DNA of 64,000 nt from Saxidomus purpurata. Its lineage: Eukaryota; Mollusca; Bivalvia; Venerida; Veneridae. The stretch spans positions 124,001 to 188,000 of the forward strand of contig JAFMSR010000029.1 of the NCBI GenBank assembly GCA_022818135.1, written 5' to 3'. Positions within the stretch are counted from its first letter, which is position 1, and each line of letters starts with the position of its first letter. Positions 1 to 11,147 of this stretch are shown here, piece after piece. Position numbers and translations under genes: made by a program. Under the pieces are notes generated by a model. That model searched no databases. It saw nothing but the letters and a program-made list of their open reading frames with translations, and was not told where the DNA came from.

Positions 1-1334
1 GAAACTTAAGAGGAATAAATACATGGTAAGGTGAATGCTGCATGCCAACTGCTATTGCGGTCCACTTTTTATGGCAGAGTTCTGGTCCTTTATTACTTTC
101 AATTGGCAATTTTTGTAAAGGTAATTTTTTTGTCCGGAATTTCGAAATAATTCAGAAGAGATCTCCTTTTGGCGAGGAATATAATTTTTCCTAAAATGTA
201 ATTATATTATTATCAGTATCTAACAATGACGATGAAATCATTATCATTTTAGACTCAGCAATGACATCTATGAATATCCATACTGTGAACCCGATGATGA
301 TGACGATGACGATGAAGATTATTAACCAAGCTTTGATATATACATTTGGTAATTAATTAAAAAAGATGTAAACTTGACGGCCCTTGCTTTATTGTGCTGA
401 AATGATTCATGTTGTGTTATTTCATCCCAATCAAACTTACACATAATTTTATTATATGTTGTTATTGGCGGCATAATTATAGGCGTACTAGGATGTTTGG
501 CAGACATGTAGATACTTTCTAAAAAAACTCATCTTATGTTTTCCTTGCTTACATGGGGACTGCTGCAGTTTGCCAGACGTTCCCGTAGAATAAGTCCCGT
601 TTCGGTTTCAACGGGGTGGGGGGACTATAGGTTTAACATCTGTCTTTCCCTCAGAAAAACTGGATCATGTAATGTCTCAAGAACAACACATGCTAGTCAA
701 ATGAAGGTTTGTTTGTTTGTAGTGGAGTGGGCAAAATAGAGATTATACACATTGTTTTTTTTTTCGTCAGACAAAAATTGTGGTTGCTATGGCAACGGAA
801 ATACAAAACATACCAAATTCAACCTGGATTTTGTGACATATCAAAAAGTTTGGCATGTGGATGAGGATTTCGCTCATCATTTCATTTTCTTTGTCAGACA
901 AAAATTGGTGTTTTTATGGCAACATAAATAATTAATTGTTTTTTGTGTCCGGAGCGTAACTCAGTGAGTTTGGAATGGTTTTAATTCGAAGTGTATACAA
1001 AAACGGGGTATTAAGAGAAAGTGTACTGGGTAAGAACTATTACTCTACTTGCCTAGTTTTTAACTATCGTTGAAAAAGTCTTTATAAAAAATCAATGACT
1101 TTGTCAACCTATTAACAAAATATTCAAAGTCTTTCCTGAAGGCTTTAACTTGGTACAGGACTAAAATATTGTTTGCAATACTCCTGTTACTTGTTTTTAA
1201 AAATGTATCTGTTATATGCTTCATACCAGTAGATGAAAACATATCGGATAGTTCTTTTGCTGAGGATTTCTTTAGACAAGAGGATGATAAAGAGAGCAGT
1301 GAACATGGTTTTGAAGGTGTGACAAGAATGATGA
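1..1334. other. No gene recognised; short repeat fragments
   Basis: AT-rich sequence without a supportable gene. Two near-copies of a short motif (GTCAGACAAAAATTG followed by TATGGCAAC) lie at about 766-798 and 893-922. A fragment near 948-990 (TGTCCGGAGCGTAACTC) resembles the start of the tandem unit seen at 52,989. These are probably relics of interspersed repeats. Open frames here are short and look random. Confidence 0.5.
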
Positions 1335-3337
1335 CGCTGCAAAGTTGTCCAGCGACCAGATGTTTTTATGCTGCCGTGAGTCATTGCTGACACTATCACA
1401 AATGTCTGCGCCAGTATCATGTAAGATATGCAGCAAGCCAGTAACGAGGTCACAGAAAACCATAGGTTCAGCTGTATATATGAAATGGGCAAATGTTTCG
1501 ATGAAAATCATTATACAGATTATATCCATATTTTCATAATATATGTATGTGTTGATAAAAAATTAATGTCAATGATCATATTATAGATATAATGATCGTT
1601 TCTTGTGATCTAGACACGATACAAGACAGGTTCAGCTCACTTCAATCTGGGTTAGAAAACTAGGTAGCCGGGTCAAGACCTTGTGTTTGCAATAGAGGCT
1701 GCATTATTTAAGGGATTTTCGTTACACTGTTGGAATTATTGTCTTGTTGAAAGCTAGGTTGAGTCTTAATATAGGTCGTATTGGGTCAAGAACTGAGTCA
1801 CCGTGGCAAAACAAAGGGAAACTAATGGCCACATAAGTAATCATGAAAATTGGTCAGAATGATTGTCTCGGTGATCTCGAAGAAAGGCAACTAGGTAACA
1901 CAATGTCAAAAGATAGATCAATTGGTCTAATAAATGAAAAAATCATAGCTTCTTACAGTGAATGGTCTTTGCTTACAGGTTGGACTGTACAAACGAGTGT
2001 GTTGCATTTTCTGTCGTGTTGATGTCATGCTTTGGAAGAAATGTAGTGGCTAATGTCTTTGCTTTAAAAGATGTAACATTTAAGTTATATATGTACTTTT
2101 CAGGCTTGTTCAGATTGACATGATGGCCCAACTTGGTGTTCTCAGGCATTAGTGAAACACGGTGTGCACAGTGGAGATTTATGATATATGCAGTAGTGTT
2201 ATTTTCTTGGAATAATTCAGAAAAGTTCGCTGTTTTGTAGATTTCTTAAATCTGGTCATGCTCTACCCAAGCGAATACAATAGGTTTCAGACAACATACT
2301 TGGTGCCAGTTGTTGAACAGATATTAGAGGCAAGGAGAGAAGGAGAAATTGTTATTCTGGGTATTTCGATTTTGTCAATACATTTTTGTTGAAATGTTAC
2401 TTTGTTGTACTTCTCTTTTACATTTATAACCTTTGTAAAAGACATTTGTCTGTGTAACACACAGTGTAAGTAACAGTCTTTATTGATACAGTTATGTTTA
2501 CCTTAGGCTTGGAAATATAAAAACTATGCTTAATCTTATATCATAACATTTGGTCTATTTTCATGTAACCTTTCACCTGATAGATGAATCAGTTGATGTT
2601 TTTAATTGCAGGCGATAGTAAGATGGACACGCCAGGACACAGTGCACAATATTGCACATATAATGGAATGGACAATGAGACAAACATATTTTGTTTGTAA
2701 TGACGGTTGACAAACGAGAAACTGGGAAGTCCAGTATTCGTATGGGGAAGGAGGCATTTGTACGAAATTTAGACCATTTGGTAACAGAGGGCGTTAAAAT
2801 TGCAGAAGTCGTGACAGATGCCCATACATCAAGTTCAGCTTACCTCGGTTAGTAAAAAAATATATCTTTCTTTTCAGTAGTAGAAACATATTTCAGAACT
2901 TTAAATAGTCCCATTTTTAAAGCAGAGGGTGTTATAATTACTGAAATAGTGAAAGAAATGTGTCTTTGTTACATAGATATTTTGCCAAGGACAATAAAGC
3001 ATGCATTACGATAACTGCATAAGGTTGTTCAATTCCTGATAAGACTGCTGGAAATTTATAACACTGCATTTCACTGTAATCAGTGACCAAACGAGCTAAA
3101 AGCTAAACAAAAATTTGTAATCTAAAACCTGCTATATGAAACATCACATTTGTTTCAGGAAAAGAATGCCCTAAAAGTTTGCATTCGTTTGATGCATGGC
3201 ATGTTGTAAAAAGTCTAGTAAAGAAGATCATGAAGGTTAAGCATGTGCATGATTATTTTCCAGTTTACTACTGTGTGAAAAGGCTTTCGGCTGCAAGCCT
3301 ATATCTATGTGAATTACGTCACTGTACTAGAGGTTAT

Positions 3338-3525
3338 GGAAGGCTGTACCTTGGTGAAGATGTAGACAGTCAGACTTCTAGCCCATAGGTCGCGGGTTCG
3401 AACCCATCGGATGAATAAAACTTGAACTTCTACACTCCCTTCTGTTGGCGTGAGTACTTGTCAGAACCCAGGAAGCAGTCATCGAGAGTAATAATTTAAG
3501 TTGGAGAACTTGCTTATACAATCAA
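3338..3525 (+). repeat. tRNA-derived SINE-like copy
   Basis: A Pol III B-box-like sequence (GGGTTCGAACCC) lies near 3395-3407, preceded by a degenerate tRNA-like stretch (TTGGTGAAGATGTAGAC). A non-tRNA body follows downstream. No target duplication was identified. It sits just after the third exon block of the transposase-like pseudogene and is probably a later insertion. Confidence 0.45.
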
Positions 3526-3850
3526 TGTATACGAGTACGTATGTTAAAACTAAAACCATACTAGCAGTGAAAAGAAAACAAGGCATCTGATTTTGTACTG
3601 CTTCTGTAAGAACTTGGTTTTTATACATAACAATTGTATTTATTCAGGTAAACCCTTTCTCAAAAAAGATACTTGTAATGATCTATGTAGGCTGGACAAT
3701 AGAAGCAATGTAGTGAGCTGAAGGGATGGTGTCGACACACAATCAAACACTTCTACCATACAAGTGATAAAGCTGAAGATTTTGAAGAGTAAGTAAAATC
3801 AGTTGGGAACGTACCCAATATATTGATTGAATTCCTTTCTTAGAAACACC

Positions 3851-4173
3851 AATTATACCCCCGTAAACAAAGTTTCAGGGGCTATATTGAGGTTACCTTG
3901 CTGGTCCTCAATGCATAATTTGTGCATGCCATTTCTCAGCAGTCATTAGCCTGATGCCAATGAAACTTTATTAGAGTGATTCGTACCAAGCTTTTTTATG
4001 CATATTGTCATTATGTTGCGCTCGGATGATTATGACCCTTAGATTTTTTCATAATTATAGTGTACTTTGAGCATTTTATCTGCTTTTTTCTATGTTTCAT
4101 GTTCAGTGCAAACAGTCTTTTAGATATTCATATATATTCATTCATGGGTCCAAGCCACGAAGGGGGTATAAAT
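3851..4173. mobile_element. MITE with ATACCCCC terminal repeats
   Basis: The left end reads ATTATACCCCCGTAAAC and the right end, reverse complemented, reads ATTTATACCCCCTTCGT. That gives imperfect terminal inverted repeats around an approximately 320-bp non-coding body. The same CCCCC-bearing terminus recurs at the ends of the element at 37,305-37,983. The copy lies in an intron of the transposase-like pseudogene. Confidence 0.55.
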
Positions 4174-4751
4174 CACCTTTAGTGAAAGTTCTAGCTTGAA
4201 CATATATGTTGTGGTAGTAATTAGGTCAAAACTTTCAAACAATGCTATAAATGAAATCATGTGATTCAAAAGAAACAATGGACATAATTGTATATTACTT
4301 TCAGACAAGCTCTACATGAAATGACTGTAAAAAATTGCTTTATAATTTGTTTAAGATGAAAGCTTAGAAAATTGTGTCAGTCTTATTATTGATATCATTG
4401 CATTAATAAGTTTTTGATACAGTATATCATTTTATGTTAGACTTTTGTTATTGCTTAAATATATATTTATAACTAAATCAAAGTAGCAAATCAATTAAAA
4501 AGAACTTTTCAGGAGCATGGCTGAACTGGAAGGTTTCAATAACCTGATTCTAATGTATGCTGGAAAACGTTTTTTCCTACCCTCCGCCCGTGTACAGAGC
4601 AAGGAACATTCTTGCTGCTAACGACCACAACAGTCATCTTGAGAGACCTTCATTCATCAATAAAGATGGATCTGAGATGTATTTACTCGTTCCATGTGAA
4701 TAGTCTCCAATATCTATATTAAGACTTACACTAGATGCCCACGTGCAACAT

Positions 4752-5438
4752 GTCGAGCCCGCCATATGTCAAAAGGGCTAACTCCTTACCAAGTAGAGAT
4801 GGGTCAAAATACACCTAAATATTGGATGTAACATGCATGTTGTACCACAGAAAAGTGGTCTCGATTTTTTACGGCCAGTAATAAAAAAGTTACAATATAA
4901 GCTATTTATAGTAACAACAAAGGGAAGTAATTCTAAAAACAAGGGTAGCCCATGGTGGTGAACATTTGTACTAAGTAACATCAAAATCCCTCCATGCATG
5001 AAGAAGAAATGCTCCAGACAAAGATATTCTTGACTTTGAACTTTAACCTCTAAGTGTGACCTTGACCTTAGACGTAGGGACCTGGTTCTTGCGCATGACA
5101 CTCCGTCTCATGATGGTGAACATTTGTGCCAAGTTAAATTAAAATCCCTCCATGCATGAAAAAGATATGCTCCGGACAAAGTCATTCTTGAATTTGACCT
5201 TTAACCTCCAAGTGTGACATTGACCTTAGACCTAGGGACCTGGTTCTTGCGCATGACACTCCGTCTCATGATGGTGAACATTTGTGCCAAGTAACATCAA
5301 AATCCCTCCATGCATGAAAAAGATATGGTCCGGACAAAATCGGACGGACGCACGCACGGACGCACGCACGGACGCACGCACATATACTGAACCGCCAAAA
5401 GTGACGACTAAGTCGAGCTCACCGCAAGCGGGCTCGAC
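4752..5438. mobile_element. Short element with 11-bp inverted ends and 158-bp tandem units
   Basis: Exact inverted termini GTCGAGCCCGC (4752-4762) and GCGGGCTCGAC (5428-5438) enclose three tandem units starting at 4951, 5109 and 5267. Each unit begins CATGRTGGTGAACATTTGT. A (CGGACGCA)n array follows at about 5337-5390. Just inside the right end, GTCGAGC and GCTCGAC (5412-5438) can form a hairpin. The layout resembles non-autonomous bivalve elements with tandem cores. Open frames across it are repeat shadows. Confidence 0.7.
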
Positions 5439-5759
5439 AAAACTGGCTCATTATGTTTTTCTTAACCAAGTAATTACTTTTACACTCCCACTTCCTGTTC
5501 AAATAATTTGAGCAGACCAGTGTGCTTGAGGTGTTTCAGTCTGATTGTGTTGCCATTACCTTTGTCAATAGCATTAGATAAACAAACATAACATATGTCA
5601 TTGGCTTTTTGAAGCATCGGGTATACTATATAAATTCATTATTGTTGAAGATTGCATAAAACTGACAAATTTAATGGTGACCAGATCTCTAGAAAGATTA
5701 CGACAAATAGTAGATATGATATACAGTTGTTTCAGGAGGCATTGCCGTTTGTTATGTAC
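5439..5759. other. No feature seen
   Basis: AT-rich spacer between two mobile elements. No coding signal, tRNA-like motif or repeat was recognised. Confidence 0.4.
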
Positions 5760-5764
5760 TTGAA

Positions 5765-6890
5765 CAGGGGGTCGGACGTAAACGATGTATCTCGGGGCTT
5801 TAAGCGAGAATTTGATGTAGTTCTGGTCAAAATGGCGGAAATTATGTTTGGATTTTCCGCCGTTTTCTCCCCCGTTTGGACGGTTCAGACCGCTTTACTC
5901 GAGCTTATTTGAATGCATTTCGTATAAACATGATTCGATCCATTGTTATGTAATGTGTGCACGTTTCCAATACGAATTATCGCCGATTTTTTAAACTTTA
6001 AACCGATTTCGATGTATCTCGGGTCGTTTTAAGACGATTTGATGTATCACCGGGTTCCAAAAGCAGCTGTAAACGGTAAACCAACGGACAGCATGGATGA
6101 TGTACCATGTGTAAATTGCGAACCAGTGCGGCTGCTGCCCACACTAGTGTTTCATCGACCATGGAATTAAATATCACAAAATCGAATGGTATTAAACTGA
6201 ATCAACAAACATTTGCTGTCAACATGTAATGCTGAATGAAACAAAATTAATAGATCTATATGAAGCTAATCTTTGTATCTATATGTACATTTTTTTAACA
6301 GAAATCCCTTAGTTACAGGCATTGTGGCAGCTGAAATTTAGAGTTGAATGTTGTATGATTCAAAAATTCATTTTTGACACAATTTACACATGTTTACCGT
6401 TTACAGTTGTTTTTGGAACCCGGTGATACATCAAATCGTCTTAAAACGACCCGAGATACATCGAAATCGGTTTAAAGTTTAAAAAATCGGCGATAATTCG
6501 TATTGGAAACGTGCACACATTACATAACAATGGATCGAATCATGTTTATACGAAATGCATTCAAAATAAGCTCGAGTAAAGCGGTCTGAACCGTCCAAAC
6601 GTGGGAGAAAACGGCGGAAAATCCAAACATAAACACTACCGACCAATTTATCCCTTCAATAACTTTTTTATTTTTAGGTCCACGATCCAAATCGGTGTGA
6701 CGATTTCATATATTACATGTGGCTATACAAAGGGCATGATAACAGTTCGATCAAATTAAAAACAAACATTTCCTTACCAATTTTCTTATCCGTCTCCCCA
6801 AAAAAACATTACATTTCCGCCATTTTGACCAGAACTACATCAAATTCTCGCTTAAAGCCCCGAGATACATCGTTTACGTCCGACCCCCTG
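5765..6890. mobile_element. Fold-back element with long inverted arms and TTGAA duplication
   Basis: The left arm (5765-6081, 317 bp) is repeated in inverse orientation at 6392-6890. Both termini read CAGGGGGTCGGACGTAAACG. TTGAA flanks both sides (5760-5764 and 6891-6895), consistent with a 5-bp target duplication. The right arm has about 181 bp (roughly 6633-6813) with no counterpart in the left arm, so either an insertion or a left-arm deletion occurred. The central 310 bp is unique and non-coding. Pairing covers nearly the whole left arm, which points to a recent or gene-converted copy. No transposase ORF is present, so it is non-autonomous. The superfamily is not assigned. Confidence 0.85.
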
Positions 6891-7019
6891 TTGAAACAAC
6901 TGTTATTTATTTCAGAGTACACAAAGTATTAACAAGAAAAGCTCCAGATGGCTTATAAGACCCGTCAAAGAAAAGAAGAAATACGAATAAAGAAACATAA
7001 ATGAGTTTTAAGTCTGCTT

Positions 7020-8440
7020 GACAAAGTCCAGCAGAGCTTATCCAATGGTGTTTTGTCTGTCGTACTTCGGTCAGTAAACTTTTCTCGATAACGCACTACA
7101 GGTCGCAATTTTCATTTGACCTTGATGAAACTTTGTGATAACGATCCCTTCAACTTGAAGAGCTATTGTTTTTGGGGTCCGTTGGTCGAAGTCACAGTGA
7201 CTGCCAATAACAATTCCTTGATATCACTCTACAGGTCATAATTTTTATTTAACTTTCATTAAACTTGCCAAAAGGTTACATGCAATATCATATCTAGATG
7301 ATCCCCATTATTTTTGGGGTCAGTTGGTCAAAGTGACCATCAGTATATTTTACTTGATAACGTTCTTCAGGTCACAGTTTTCATTCAACTTACTCAGAAG
7401 TTTCTCTGCAACATGTTAATGATTTCTATTGGTTTTTAGGTTAGTGGGTGAAAGGTCAAAACACGGTGAAATGAACTTTGAAAATATTTGCCGCTAAATA
7501 TCTTGAGATCTATTTGATCAACACACATCAAACTTCAAAGGACGATTGTCCTCACTGAGGAGATAACCCCTATTGTTTTTATGGTCAGTTAATGAAAGGT
7601 CACAGTGATCCGAACTTTGAAAATCTTTTTCCACTCAATATCTTGAGATCTACATCACACACAGGCTTCAAATGACATATAATGATTGGTCTTACTGAGT
7701 AGATGTTCCCTACTGTTTGTTGTTAGTGGGTCAAGGTCACTGTGAACTATGTTAGCTTTTCTTTTATAACATTGCAAAAGATTTTTACAAAACTTACTCA
7801 GGACAGTCCAGTCAGACCAATAGAGCAATACTGGCCCTTTTGGGTAACTTGTTATAATTGTAAAGCGTGTATGTCCTAACACACTAGCGTAATTTTGCTT
7901 CCATTTCAAAGCATTGGGGCTATATTTAATGAATCTTGTCTCTTTTTTAAGGTTACTTGATCAAAGGTCAATGTCACAATTACCTTACTTTAAAAATGGT
8001 TTTGACTTAAAAGTCCTAAACAATGATCATGGACTGTAGATGAACCGTATTTAATTTTAAGTCACAGGGTCAAAGATCAAGGTCACAGTGACTGACTACT
8101 CTTTTAAAAAGCTTTTTTGCTAAAACACTTGGCAATGATTTGACCTATGATCTTGTCAGGGATACAGTTTATGAAGATAACACGATCTCTATAGATTTAG
8201 AGGTGAGGTAATGGTCATAGTTACCTGGGATTTAAAAATTATTTCTGCTACTAACTTGAGCTAACATCTTCAACCTTATAAATTCCTTTGACTGCCATTG
8301 ACTTCGTCAACGGTTTACTTGGTCAAAGTTCAAAATCAGTGACCTTGCAGTAAAACCCAATCTTGTACAATAGATTTACAGCACAAGAGCAAATAATTTA
8401 TATTATTTCTCGGGGCCACACGGTCAAAATACAAGGTCAC
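7020..8440. repeat. Diverged tandem-unit interspersed repeat
   Basis: Degenerate units of roughly 110-150 bp recur, built around GGTCACAGTGAC, TTTTTGGGGTCAGTTGGTCAAAG and AACTTTGAAAAT. Examples lie near 7190, 7320, 7450, 7570, 7730, 7960 and 8070. Individual copies are strongly diverged and the outer limits are approximate. It is non-coding. Confidence 0.6.
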
Positions 8441-9083
8441 AGCTCAATTGGGAATCTCTGGCTTTTGAAGAAAGTCCGAATCATGGCAACGTCTTTCATT
8501 TTTATTCTACTCAAAGGTTGGGAGCATATAGTCCCAGCTCTGTTCGAGCACAATGCCAAAAGTATTGATGACATTGAGCTGATACAATATAGATTAGAAG
8601 TGCAGTGACCAAGGACCATAGTTGTAACCTTATTTTTTGAATTTCCCTCTATCATGTGAAATATGCTTTGACGAAAATTTTAAATCAAGATACAAATGTA
8701 TTTGATATTACTCATACTGGTAGAAGATATTTAGATAGGAAGTGAAATGTTCAAGAATCATAACTTTTTCTGCACCTTGGATTAAATTATGATCCTTTCT
8801 CATTTTTGTGTTCTCTTCAGTTACAGTACTCATGCAACAGAGTTGAAACTTGTTATGTTTCAGCTTTAAGAAAAAACACGTCAGCTGTTCAATAGACACA
8901 TGTAATGCATACTACAGGGAGCATTCATCAGTGTTACCAACGAATTTGTGTGATTAATTTATCCCTTTTATCTCGCCATTTTGAATTACATGCATACTGA
9001 TTATATGAAATACAAACAATAACTTTTTTATTCTTTATATAGTTCCATGATTCACATTAAACATTCATCGACTTCTTTCGAAC
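8441..9083. other. No feature seen
   Basis: AT-rich non-coding sequence downstream, in transcript direction, of the minus-strand P2X7-like pseudogene. It may hold its 3' flank. No clear exon or repeat was identified. Confidence 0.35.
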
Positions 9084-11147
9084 CTAACCTAATCTGGAAG
9101 GTTTAAACAAAGTGTACTGTCCGTATGGGTCCGGAAACCGGTCTCTTATTGTCCATACACAACATTAAGGTATTACCATCCGTACTCCTTGTCCGAGCCT
9201 TCCGTGTCTGTACATAATGAGCTGCCTATAGTCAGCATGTCTATTTGCCTTGCAAATGTCTTTCACATCTGGATACACCAGAATTTTCCGTCTGTAAACC
9301 CTTGCCAGGGATAGCACCTCTTCAAACAGTATCTACTGTTGTATAGCCTAAAAATAGAATAATCAACTGAATGAATTCATAGATATTACATAATTCATAC
9401 CCAGTCATGATGGCTGGCTCCATTAAATGCAATTATTGAGCAAAAGAAAGAAAAAACAGATAAAAAACTGAATGATCTCTTAAGTGTTTTCATATTCAAG
9501 TTAGTTTAAACAATATTTTTTTCATCAAATATCATGTAAGTACAATATATATTTCAAAGACAAGGGATCGAGTAGTAAGCTAATAAGCTTTTTTGGAAAC
9601 TCTTTCCCGAAGTTGATACTAAACTTAGCACCAACATCAATTCATACCCAAAATTATGAACTGGGTCGGAATTCCTAAATTTTTGTGGTTTGGGAACCTC
9701 ACTGCCTTATGCATATTAGGGCTAGCTACAAATATAAACTATAGCCAAACCTGTGACCAAACACCACTTACTAAAGGAAGCTATGGATATCGCTATTGAT
9801 ATTTGGTCTTTATTCACAAACGGGACAAAAAAACTAAGTAGTGCAATGTTTCCCTCCTGGTCTTTATCTGCACAGTGGACTTAACAAATGTTTGACTGTA
9901 TCTGTGTTTGAAGTTTGTTAACATTAAATCACTCCTGCCTAAAGTTGATTAGAATAAAAGTATGTGGGATAAAATATGACAAGTCACAAAATGTGTCTAA
10001 ATAAGAGCCTCTACAATGACAATACAAGATGCATATCATGCCTTCATCCTAATGAGCTGAAACATAATTGTATATAAAAACTCACTCTTATCTTTGTTAG
10101 AGTAGGATGCCACATAAAATATGTGAAACAACAAAAACGCAACCAAGTGACTGAAAATACATGTAGCTCCCACAAAACAGGTTTGCCTGGGTTATAATAT
10201 TGCACTGAATAGGCGAAAAGTCTGAAATATTATCTGTATATTTGAGATGCAATGACATTAAAATAGTTACATTAAGAAAGGGAAAGTTAGCTACAAACCG
10301 GTAACTGTGAAAGGCAGTTCTCTGAAGTGTACTCACAACTCACTCTCTCTACAACAGTCGGCATATCTCTACACCTGTTGCATGAACACCACGAAGGACC
10401 GACACTTCCTGGTGCAGGATGAAACCCGGATGGTTGAGCTAGCTCAATCCTGTCTAAAATGTCCAACACAAGACTAGGCTGACAGTCTACTGCAGAGCAC
10501 AGTATTTGCTTTGCTCTCTCGCATGTCAAACTTGCCACAAATCCCTGTAAAATTAATAATTATACATCTATAGAAAGTCTACTAATTCAGAAGTCTTGCA
10601 ATGAAGCACAGTTACATTTACCTGTTCTGAACTTGTACCACAAATGTATTGTAATATTCGAAAGAAACATTTCTCTTAGTTCTGAATTCTATAACACTTG
10701 TAAGTTGTACGCGTTAAAATGAGTACAGAAAGTTTAAAAAAGAATACGCACCTAACCGCATCACATGATGCTTTGTACGAGTAATTGAATTGTCCTTTCT
10801 TGCAATCCAGCAAGATCAAAATAGAAAAGCTGTAAATAAAAAACTTTTAAGTCTACCTTCACCCTCTCCTGCCTTTTATTTTCTGTTTTTGCTCTCCTTA
10901 CAGTAGTGGCAGCACCTCTCCCTCATCCAGCACGACTGCCCCTTCCGCCTCTACTAGTACTGCCTACACCGTCAGACCCTTTCTGCCCACCTCTCTGTCC
11001 ACCACTTCTGCCACCTCTCCTTCCACTTCTCCTTCCTCCTCTTCCACCCGATACACCTCTGACATTTGACCTACTGCTCTCACTTGACCTGGTATCCGAA
11101 CAGTTATAATACCGAAACTTCTTTTGGGAATCAGGTAAGTTATGCAT
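9084..11147 (-). pseudogene. P2X7 C-terminal (ballast)-domain-like gene, three exons, two nonsense codons
   Basis: Three minus-strand exons join in phase. Exon A (about 11147-10902) is Arg/Gly-rich (RGVSGGRGGRRSGRRGGRSG) and ends at a GTAAGG donor. Exon B (10544-10337) follows TTTTACAG and ends at GTGAGTAC; it carries LVLDILDRIELAQP, HPAPGSVGP and WCSCNRCRDMPT. Exon C (9332-9084) carries YRQLIMYRHGRLGQG, CCVWTIRDRFPDPYGQY and a terminal TAG. The WCxC-RCRxMPT and CCVWxIRxxFPDPxGxY patterns match invertebrate proteins annotated as P2X purinoceptor 7-like, which share only the cytosolic Cys-rich zinc-binding region of P2X7. No channel-pore segment is visible. In-frame stops lie at 10925-10923 (TGA in the RG tract) and 9167-9165 (TAA before CCVW). 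An exon between B and C that would hold further cysteines was not found. It is probably a pseudogene. An N-terminal exon may be missing. Confidence 0.65.

Larger units (their letters stand above)
1335..4703 (+). pseudogene. Decayed intron-containing transposase-like gene
   Basis: Separate blocks read in order on the plus strand like one protein family of animal genomes that I believe is transposon-derived (Kolobok-like, THAP-associated). Blocks: about 1335-1500 (cysteine pair in VSCKICSKPV); 2103-2360 (TWCSQALVKHGVHSGDL, then YLVPVVEQILEARREGE); 2612-2847 (DSKMDTPGHSAQYCTY, then EVVTDAHTSSSAYL); 3159-3235 (KSLHSFDAWHVVKSLVKK); about 3705-3789 (GWCRHTIKHFYHTSD, before GTAAGT); and 4517-4703 (VYRARNILAANDHNSHLERP). 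Introns 2361-2611 and 2848-3158 have GT-AG ends, and codons rejoin in phase. It is broken by frameshifts near 2160, 2240, 2690 and 4573 plus internal stops, so no intact protein is expected. A SINE-like copy and a MITE lie inside it. The family assignment comes from memory of motif patterns and is moderate. The block order and the lesions are seen directly. Confidence 0.6.

Noticed and set aside
4778..5511. Frames of 75-107 codons on both strands
   Set aside because: They cross 158-bp tandem units and a (GGACGCAC)n tract, so they are repeat shadows.
10906..11109. Plus-strand frame encoding a Pro/Leu-rich 67-residue peptide
   Set aside because: It is the antisense of the Arg/Gly-rich exon of the minus-strand P2X7-like pseudogene, whose splice phases support the other strand.
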